The notes under the pieces are model-generated. The model did not search any database. It worked only from the letters and a program-made list of their open reading frames with translations, and had not been told where the DNA came from. Positions 23,261-32,600 of a stretch of 64,000 nucleotides of DNA are shown here, piece by piece. How positions within the stretch are numbered: the first letter of the stretch is position 1; each line of letters begins with the position of its first letter. This DNA is from Marsupella aquatica (lineage: Eukaryota; Marchantiophyta). A program made the translations under genes and the position numbers. The stretch covers positions 3,162,001 to 3,226,000 of the forward strand of contig OZ316898.1 of the NCBI GenBank assembly GCA_973895155.1, in the 5' to 3' direction.

Positions 23261-25490
23261 GTTGGCTAACTATGACCTTATATTCAGAAGTTACTTCTAT
23301 TGTCATTCTAAGTAACATGCAAAGTGTCTATATATGTAGTTGACAATCTGTTTCATGTCTCCTTGATTGAAAAATGGAAAAATCGTCGAAGACGAATTTA
23401 GGATTGCTTCTTTAATGAACCAGGTCCCACATTTGAGTACAGTGTTTTGTCCCTGTTTGTGAAGTTGATAAAGGGAATATTGTGGAGGTGAAGAGGTTGT
23501 GCGGAAACAGGATGTACCAGTAAACCGCAACAGGAAAGAAATCTACCTTAAGAAACTGTGTATTTGCTATACTTACTATATTGGATTGATCTTTGCAGGC
23601 AATCGTGCATGGGCTCCCGGCTTTGGAGAGGAGTGTTTTTGAGGTTCAACAGAAGCTTACAGATACTCCAGTTCTAGGAATAGTGGGTATGGGTGGAATA
23701 GGGAAAACCACCATCGCAAAAAAAGTATTTGAAAATATCTCTCCACAGTTTGAATACACGTGCTTTGTGGAAAACTACAGTCGAAACCCAATGCTCGCAT
23801 TCAACGAAGGGATACTCAACCAATTTTTGAGGGCAGGCACTAGGTGTGACCGTAAGTCGGTACAATGGGAAGATCTTGAGAATACGAGCGTTCTGATAGT
23901 TATGGATGATGTTATCTCGCTCCCTGAACTCTTTATCCTGCGATTCAATAACTTTCGATATGATAGTCGAGTGATCATTACAACGCGTGATCGGTCCGCC
24001 TTGGATTCTTTCCCAGAGTGTCCAATCTACGATGTTAATTTCCTCACCTTTGGCGAGGCGAAAAAGCTCTTTAACCAAATGGTATTTGGGGTAGAAGAAA
24101 TTCCGGACCATTTTCTGGAGATGAATCACTTGCAAGAAATAGGCGAAAAAGTGGTACTGATATGCAATGGCTTACCATTGACGCTGGAAGTAGTGGGGAG
24201 CTATCTTCGACGTCACAAGAGTAATGCCGAGGCCTGGGTGGAGACATTGTACAGGCTTGGGCTTGGGAACGCCCAGTCTGTTGGTGGACTTGCTAACGAC
24301 GTAGTGTGGCAGTCATTGCGCCTGAGCTATGATTCTCTCACACTTGACGAGCAAGAAATGTTCATCGAAGCTGGGATTTACTTTTTTGAGCAGCCGGTAG
24401 AAAGAGCCCTTGCAGCTTGGAGCACTGTTGATGGAAAAGCAGAATCGATTTGGGTCGGCTTGCTGAGGTCATCCATGGTGAAGGAAGTCTATAAGAGTGA
24501 ATGGAATGATTCCTGGTTGAAGCACCGAAACTATAAGACTGTATGGATGCACGAGCAGATGCGTGATATGGCCAAGGCGCTGTCGAAAGGGGCAATGATA
24601 TCAAGGTCTGTTGGAGACAGTTACAAATCAGTGGATCCTTTCAATGCAAATACGGTAAATACTGAACCAAAAACTGCGCGTCGGTAGTCTTGTATTGAGC
24701 AATTGAATGCAATCGCTGCCAGTACTTATCAATTTTCATGGAAGCGTTGATTCCCCATTTTGTTTTTCTTACGGGTTCTTATTTTAAGTTAGTCTTGTTA
24801 GGAACGTTTCAATTGGGATATGACAGCAATTTTATCGATGATTTATGTTCAGGAATCCAATCGCACGACAAATTATGTTGTCTTCTCCTCTGTTGTCGTC
24901 TGCATATGTAGCAAAAACCTTATTGCTTAAAGAAGGCTTATTCAGGATGTACATTGTCATTAGGTGGAAGGACAGACAAGAATTCTGCGGCTCGCCTACA
25001 ATTCTGTCAGTTTTCCTGCGAATTACCCAAAGCTTCAGTTAGAACTGCTGGATAAGTTGGTGAACCTGAAGTATTTGGAACTGGTTAATGTTGTGCCTGA
25101 GGGGACGAGCAAGAATTTACCAAGGAAGCTTTCCTTACTTAAGTGGAATTTGAAACGGGAAGGGGATATGTGGACTCAGACCCCCCCAACCCTGCTTACT
25201 ATTAGCCTGGCAGACATGCATTATTTGGCGGTCTTGGAACTCGAGTATTGGGAGATGCCGGACGAGATTCTTGAAGCATTGGGGAAGCTCAGCAACCTGC
25301 GCATTTTATCACTTTCTCATATACGAGGGCCTGCCCGTCTCCCGGAAAATTTTGGTCATCTGTCACGGTTGAGGCGTTTTGAGTTGAAGAATGTGAGGTT
25401 AACGACGTTGCCGCATTCGTTTGGCAACCTCTCGGCCCTGGAATATTTCTCCTTACACGATACAGATGTTGCGGAGCTGCCTGAGTCTTT

Positions 25491-25634
25491 CGGGAATCTC
25501 TCCTCCCTGTCAACATTAGTTATTCGTGAGTGTCACACTCTTGCAAGTCTGCCCGCGAGTTTCGGGAATCTCTCCTCCCTGTCAACATTAGTTATTCGTG
25601 AGTGTCACACTCTTGCAAGTCTGCCCGCGAGTTT
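25491..25634. repeat. exact 72-bp (one LRR) tandem duplication
   Basis: The 72 bases beginning CGGGAATCTCTCC at 25491 are repeated without change from 25563. This adds exactly one 24-residue LRR (PASFGNLSSLSTLVIRECHT type) and keeps the frame. Confidence 0.9.
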
Positions 25635-26040
25635 TGGGCTTCTTTCAACCTTAGAAGAACTTGAGTTGAATGAGTGTACGTTCCTCAAGACGCTGCCGGA
25701 AAATTTTGGCCAACTGGAGGCTTTAGAGAGATTGATCATAGAAGGGGCTAAACATCTGAAAGCCCTACCTGATAGCTTTGGTAGATTATGTGCCCTCTCA
25801 TATTTGCGTCTGAACAGCTGTCAGAGGCTTGAAAGATTGCCAGCGAGGTTCGGTGATCTCTCGGCCTTGCAAGAATTAGAGGTAATAGATTGTTGCCGAT
25901 TGCGGAGATTGCCGGACAATTTCGACCTACTCGTCGGCCTTCAGAAGTTGATTATAAAGCGGGCCTATCAGCTAGAGATGCTACCTGATGACTTTGGGAA
26001 CTTAGCTTCTCTTACATATCTAAGTCTAAGAGGTTGTCGA

Positions 26041-27840
26041 AGTCTTGGAAGACTGCCTGAGAGTTTCTGTCTTCTATCTACCCTGCAAGAACTGGCGTTG
26101 GAAGGGTTGGAGGAATTAAAGAGACTGCCGGGCAATTTCGGCCAACTCGGGCTCTTCAGAAATTGACCATATCGTCGGCCGTCAACCTGGAGGCTCTGCC
26201 TGAGAGTTTCTGTTTCTTGTTTGCTCTGCAGGAACTCCATCTGAAGCGTTGTGGACAATTGCAGAAGTTGCCAGATAATTTCGGCGACCTCTCAAAGCTT
26301 AACAGGTTAAGCATAGATAGTGCTGAGCATCTTGAGACGCTATCCAATGGCTTTGGGAACTTAGCTTCTCTTACATATCTAAGTCTAAGAGGTTGTCGAT
26401 GTCTTGGAAGACTGCCTGAGAGTTTCGGTCTTCTCTCAGCCCTGCAAGAACTGGAGTTGGAAGGGTTGGAGGAATTAAGGAGATTGCCGGGCAATTTCGG
26501 CTACCTCTCAGCTCTTCAGAAACTAACCATATCAGCGGCCGATAACCTGGAGGCTCTGCCTGAGAGTTTCTGTCTTTTGTCTGCGCTGCAAGAACTCCAT
26601 CTGAAGCGTTGTGGACAATTGCAGAAATTGCCAGAAAATTTCAGCCACCTCTTAAACCTGAAGAGGTTAAGCATGGATAGTGCTGAGCATCTTGAGACGC
26701 TACCTGATGACTTTGGGAACTTATCTTCTCTTACATATCTAAGTCTAAGAGGTTGTCGATGTCTTGGAAGACTGCCTGAGAGTTTCGGTCTTCTCTCAGC
26801 CCTGCAAGAACTGGAGTTGGAAGGGTTGGAGGAATTAAGGAGATTGCCGGGCAATTTCGGCTACCTCTCAGCTCTTCAGAAACTAACCATATCAGCGGCC
26901 GATAACCTGGAGGCTCTGCCTGAGAGTTTCTGTCTTTTGTCTGCGCTGCAGGAACTCCATCTGAAGCGTTGTGGACAATTGCAGAAATTGCCAGAAAATT
27001 TCAGCCACCTCTTAAACCTGAAGAGGTTAAGCATGGATAGTGCTGAGCATCTTGAGACGCTACCTGATGACTTTGGGAACTTATCTTCTCTTACATATCT
27101 AAGTCTAAGAGGTTGTCGATGTCTTGGAAGACTGCCTGAGAGTTTCGGTCTTCTCTCAGCCCTGCAAGAACTGGAGTTGGAAGGGTTGGAGGAATTAAGG
27201 AGATTGCCGGGCAATTTCGGCTACCTCTCAGCTCTTCAGAAACTGACCATATCAGCGGCCGATAACCTGGAGGCTCTGCCTGAGAGTTTCTGTTTTTTGT
27301 TTGCTCTGCAGGAACTCCATCTGAAGCGTTGTGGACAATTGCAGAAGTTGCCAGATAATTTCGGCGACCTCTCAAAGCTGAACAGGTTAAGCATAGATAG
27401 TGCTGAGCATCTTGAGACGCTATCCGATGGCTTTGGGAACTTAGCTTCTCTTACATATCTCAGTCTAAGAGGTTGTCGATGTCTTGGAAGACTGCCTGAG
27501 AGTTTCGGTCTCCTCTCTACCCTACAAGAACTGGAGTTGGAAGGGTTGGAGAAATTAAAGAGATTGCCGGGCAATTTCGGCCAACTCCTGGCCCTTGAGA
27601 AACTGACCATATCGTCAGCCGACAACCTTGAGGCTCTGCCTGAGCGTTTCTGTCTTTTGTCTGCTTTGCAAGAACTCCATCTGAAGCGTTGTGGACAATT
27701 GCAGAAATTGCCAGATAGTTTCAGCGACCTCTCAACGCTGAACGAGTTAAGCATAGATAGTGCTGAGCATCTTGAGACGCTATCCGATGGCTTTGGGAAC
27801 TTAGCTTCTCTTACATATCTCAGTCTAAGAGGTTGTCGAT
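26041..27840. repeat. 360-bp super-repeats in the LRR array, ~5 copies
   Basis: Five 24-residue LRRs form a 120-residue super-repeat. Copies lie in register at 26041, 26401, 26761, 27121 and 27481. Copies 26401-26760 and 26761-27120 differ by only about one or two bases, and 27121-27480 shares a long identical start. The outer copies are more diverged. Register is exactly 360 bp except at the 1-bp deletion near 26149. Confidence 0.92.
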
Positions 27841-29126
27841 GTCTTGAAAAACTGCCTCCGAGTTTTGGGCTACTTTCAACGTTAGAAGAACTTGAGTTGA
27901 ATAAGTGTACGCACCTCAAGACCCTGCCGGAAAATTTTGGCCAACTTTCGGCTTTGAAGAGATCGATCATAGAAGGGGCTGAACACCTGGAAGCCCTACC
28001 TGATGGCTTTGTTAAATTAGGTGCCCTCTCATATTTGCGTCTCAACACCTGTGAGAGTCTTGAAGGATTGCCAGAGAGGTTCGGTGATCTGTCGGCCTTG
28101 CAAGAATTAGAGGTAATAGATTGTTGCCGATTGCGGAGATTGCCGGACAATTTCGACCTACTCGTCGGCCTTCAGAAGTTGATTATAAAGCGGGCCTATC
28201 AGCTAGAGATGCTACCTGATGACTTTGGGAAATTAGCTTCCCTGACATATCTGAGACTACAAGGGTGTCGACGGCTTGAAAGACTGCCTGAGAGTTTCTG
28301 TCTTCTATCTACCCTGCAAGACCTGGAGTTGGAAGGGTTTGAAGAACTACAGAAATTGCCGGGGAATTTCGGGCAACTCCTGGCCCTTCAGAAATTGACC
28401 ATATCATCGGCCGACAACCTAGAGGCGCTCCCTGAGAGTTTGTGTCTCTGCTCTGCCCTGCAAGAACTCCATGTGAAGTGGTGTGGAAAATTACAAAGAT
28501 TGCCAGAAAATTTCGGCCAACTCTCAGCTCTCAAGACGTTAAGCATAAAAGGGGCCGACCAGCTTGAGGCGCTACCGAACAGTTTTGGGGACCTCTCTTC
28601 ACTGGAAGATTTGTTCATTGGGGCGAGAATGTTGCAAAGGTTCCCGGTAAGTATAGGGAACCTTCATGCCCTGAGAAAGCTGACTGTTTTGGCCCAAAGG
28701 CTGAGGAGTTTACCGGAAGAGGTTGGTAATCTCTCTTCTCTAGAAATCCTGAAGATTGAACGATGTCGAAGCATAGAGACTCTTCCGAACAACTTATCGG
28801 ACATTTCCTCCCTGACAAAAGTTATACTTCAATACTGCAGCAGATTGAAAAGTATACCAGGTAGTTTGGGAAAGTGCATCTCTCCTCATGGGCACTGCAG
28901 TACTGGGACGAGTAGACCAGTAGGGGGCGGCCAGTCCTCCCAAATAGCATCCACGGAGGGGTTCCAGCTACATGTAGAGGAGTGCCCACTCCTTGATAAC
29001 TCGGTGCTGCAAGGATTGGGTTGGATTCAATCTGATAGAAAGGGTTATGATTGTGACAGTAATGGCAATCTACTACTGTGGTATAGAGAAATGTTGTAAC
29101 AGCGGAAATGGCCTGTTGAGGACTCC

Positions 29127-29186
29127 TTCAGTTGAGTTATCCAGGCAAGACTAGAATTCAGTTGAGTTATCCAGGCAAGACTAGAA
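29127..29186. repeat. 30-bp perfect tandem duplication between the two HNL genes
   Basis: TTCAGTTGAGTTATCCAGGC plus ten further bases (29127-29156) is repeated immediately at 29157-29186. It sits in the short gap between the convergent 3' ends of the two receptor genes. Confidence 0.9.
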
Positions 29187-29286
29187 TCCCTCTATTCTGT
29201 CATATTCTCCTCGAACAATCATGAGTGCCCCTTAGATCTATAAGCTGGGAATAGTACGCATAGAGAGCCGAATATGATGAAGTTCC

Positions 29287-29631
29287 TCAACTTTCAGAAA
29301 TGCATCCAACAGCTCTCAAAGAATCATCAGTATCTAGGTCACTCTGGCAATACCGGTATATAATATTCCTGAAACATTCCATCCACACGGTGAACACTAC
29401 ATGACGAGTATAATTTCTTGCCGTGACAACCTTGCGTAGGCCTTCCGGCAAAGAAGGGAATCCTGCTGTCTTGACCCAACTTAGTCCAAGAATTTTCAGC
29501 GACCTTAGTTTCACAAAATTGGGGATGCGCTGCAACGATGTCTCTTTCAGCTCCACGCGTTGTACTCCTTGCAATTGCAGAAATGTCTCTGGCAAAGAGT
29601 GCAGACAACCACACTCCAGAATTTTCACTTC
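29287..29631 (-). pseudogene. LRR3 remainder beyond the stop codon
   Basis: Same frame as the upstream exon. It reads EVKILECGCLHSLPETF, RIPNFVKLRSLKILGLSW and a linker remnant with LRKVVTARNYTRHVVFTVW. This is the third occurrence of the post-LRR linker. It indicates that the block originally continued here and that the TAG is a recent nonsense change or a readthrough site. Confidence 0.75.
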
Positions 29632-32600
29632 CTATAGGGTCCGTAGGTCCCCAATTGATTCTGGCAAGGCTGCTAGAGAATGGCAAAAGCCGATTTTCAA
29701 AGTTTCCAAAGCAACCAACGCTCCCAGACCGTCAGGTAGCCTCCGCAAAGCAGGACACTCTTCAATAATGAGATGTTTCAGCTTTGCTAGCCCACCAATT
29801 GAATCAGGTAAGCTCTTCAAATGATTCCACCCCTTGATTTCGAGCTGCTGCAGGTTCTGTAGGCGCCCAATCGATTCTGGCAGGGCTAATAGGGAATCGC
29901 AAAAGCCAATCCCCAAAGTTTCTAAAGTCACGAACCCTCCAAGATTCTTGGGTAGCAGCTTCAAAATAGGACACCACTTAATAATGACATGCTTCAGCTT
30001 TGGTAGCGAACTAAGTGAATCAGGCAAGCTTTCCAAACAATCACACCCATTAATTTGAACCAGCTCCAGGTTCCGTAAGCGCCCGGTTGACTCTGGCAAG
30101 GCGTCTAGAGAATGGCAAAAGTAAATCCTCAAAGTTTCCAAATCGCTCAACTGTCCAAGGCTTGCAGGTAGCGACCTTAAAGCAGGACACCGTTCAATAC
30201 TGAGATATTTTAGCATTCGTAGCTTTCCAAGTGAAGTCTGCAAGCTCTTCAAACCATCACACCCATCAATTTGGAGCTGCTTCAGGTTCCGTAAGCGCCC
30301 AGTTGATTCTGGCAAGGCTTCTAGACAACTACAAAAGCCAATCCTCAAAGTTTCTAGAGCCACCAACTGTCCAAGGCTTTCTGGTAGCGAGCTCAAATAA
30401 GGGCACCGTTCAATACTGAGATGTTTCAGCACCGGCAGGTTTCCGAGTGAATGAGGCAAGCTCTCCAAATCACATCCCCTAATTTGGAGCGTCTGAAGCA
30501 GCAGTAAAGACCCAATCGACTCTGGCAAGGCTAACATGGAATAACAAAAGCCAATCCTCAAACTTTCTAAAGGCACCAAGTGTCCAAGACTGTCAGGTAG
30601 CCTCCTCAAAGCAGGACACCACTCAATGCTGAGATGTTTTAGCATTGGCAGGCTTCCGACTGAACTATGCAGGCTCTTCAGATAATCAGACCCCTTAACT
30701 TGGAGCTGCTGCAGGTTCTTTAGGTGCCCTACTGATTCTGGCAAGGCTCCTAGAGAACGGCAATAGTGAATCCTCAACGTTTCAAGAGCCACCAACTGTC
30801 CAAGGCTTTCGGGAAGCAACCTCAAAAAAGGGCACCGTTCAATACTGAGATGTTTCAGTACTGATAACTTTCCGAGTGAATGAGGCAAGCTCTCCAAACC
30901 ACACCCCATAATTTTGAGCGTCTTAAGCATCCCTAGGGATCCAATCGATTCTGGCAAGCCCAACAAAGAATCACAAAAGTTAATTTTCAAACTTTCTAAT
31001 CCCACCAAGTGTCCAAGGCTATCAGGTAGCCTCCTCAAAGTAGGACACCGTTCTATACTGAGATGTTTTCGCATTGCTAGATGCGACAGTGAATCAGGCA
31101 AGCTCCCCAGAGTATTAATACCCTCAAGTATCCCAATAATATCCATGGATATATGTTGAAAACTCCCCGGACGATCTGCTCGAAGTATTCCATTTACAAC
31201 GCTGAAGGTTAATGGAGACGTATAATTCTTTGTCGTAACCAGCTCCCGGAGGCATGTAGGCAAAACCGGGAATTCCGATGTCTGGCTCCAACTTAGTTGA
31301 AGAGTTTTCAGCGACTCTAGTGTCGTTAAGTCTGGAACACGCAGCAAAGATGTCTCATTCAACTCAATGTGTTCGAGTGCTTGCAGTCCCAGGAATTCCC
31401 CTGGCAGTTTCTGGAGACGACTACACCTCGTAAGTCTGATATCCGTGAGCTTTGATAGGTACTCGAGGGATTCTGGCAAGTTTGAAAGAGAATCGCAAAA
31501 GCAAATCCTTAAAGTTTCCAAAGCCATCAAATGCCCAAGGCTTTCTGGTAGCGACCTCAACCTAGGACACCGTTCAATACTGATATGTTTTAGCATTGAT
31601 AGCCTTCCGAGTGAATCAGGCAAGCTCTCCAAATGACACCCCACAATTTCGACCGCCTGCAGCTTCCGAAGAGATTGAATCGATTCTGGTAAGGCCACCA
31701 GCGAATCGCAAAAGCCAATCCTCAAACTTTCTAATGCCATCAACTGCCCAACGCTGACTGGTAGCGACCTCAACTTAGGACATCGTTCAATACTGAGATG
31801 TTTTAGCTTTGCTAGATTCCCAAATGAATCAGGTAAGCTCTTCAAAAATTGATTGCCCTTAATCCTTAAAATCTGAAGAGACCTTAGTTGGCTGAAACTC
31901 TCAGGTAAATTACGAAATCCAGCAATATTACTTAGACTCAGAATGGCCAGACAACTGTGGCGGCTTGGGTTCAAAGGAAGACAAGAGAAGCTCATCCTGG
32001 ACAAATGGAGGCAGACAATTGTGGAAGGTAACGTCGAGTCATGTATTTCGTCAATGTCGAATCCTTCTAACGACAAATATTGCAACTTGTTCATTTTGCA
32101 CAATGAGCTTCCCGAAATGGTGACTTGGTTCGCAGGTGCCGATGCCATGGCCTGCAGAACCTGATCCAGAGCACCACTGAATGGGTTAGTCTCTGAGTTC
32201 GCTGAAGTACTTCGTCTACTTCTAAAACCAGAAATATGAAATCAAAGTTGATTGCAGGGTGCTGAAGTATGTGCCTTGCGGTACATTTTAAAAATTGTTG
32301 TTGTCAAATTATCTCAATATCCCATTATGGGAAAAACAATATCGTCTAAACTAGAACTGTCATCTATTTTCCCACTCATGCGTGTTCTAGGGACTGGAAA
32401 ATAAAACTATCATTTCATGACGAGAAAACAGAAACTCAACAAGCGCCACAGGGCACATCCCACGAACGAGCTAATAGTTCTACGGATCATATCGAAGAGT
32501 ACAAAATCCTATTGAAGAGGACGAAGAAATAGTCCAATCCTCTCAACAAAGGCAATCTAGGGACAGATAACATAAACGGATGGATCTGTTTTTGACAATG

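Larger units (their letters stand above)
21807..29099 (+). pseudogene. alpha/beta-hydrolase-NB-ARC-LRR immune receptor (HNL), frameshifted in the LRR
   Basis: Exons 21807-21911, 22120-22761, 23093-23260, 23599-24654 and 24964 onward all join in phase 0. Exons 2 and 3 form a SERAC1/PGAP1-like hydrolase with FFHG (oxyanion region), nucleophile elbow GHSFGG at 22441-22458, TPHHG, and a candidate catalytic His in ADHFSVCRP. Exon 4 is an NB-ARC domain with P-loop GMGGIGKTT (about 23686-23712), kinase-2 VLIVMDDV, ITTRDR, GLPLTLEVVGSYL and MHE in place of MHD. The last exon is a very long LRR array of 24-residue units. Relative to homologous repeats it lacks one base near 26149, so the frame stops at 26164-26166. 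LRRs resume in another frame at 26163 and run 978 codons to TAA at 29097-29099. Expected product: about 1,057 residues with a truncated LRR. HNLs act as intracellular pathogen sensors. It could be a young pseudogene, a truncated functional allele, or a sequencing error. Confidence 0.85.

Noticed and set aside
25968-28618. Series of 75-304 codon ORFs on the minus strand
   Set aside because: They are antisense shadows of the repetitive plus-strand LRR array and repeat with its 360-bp period.
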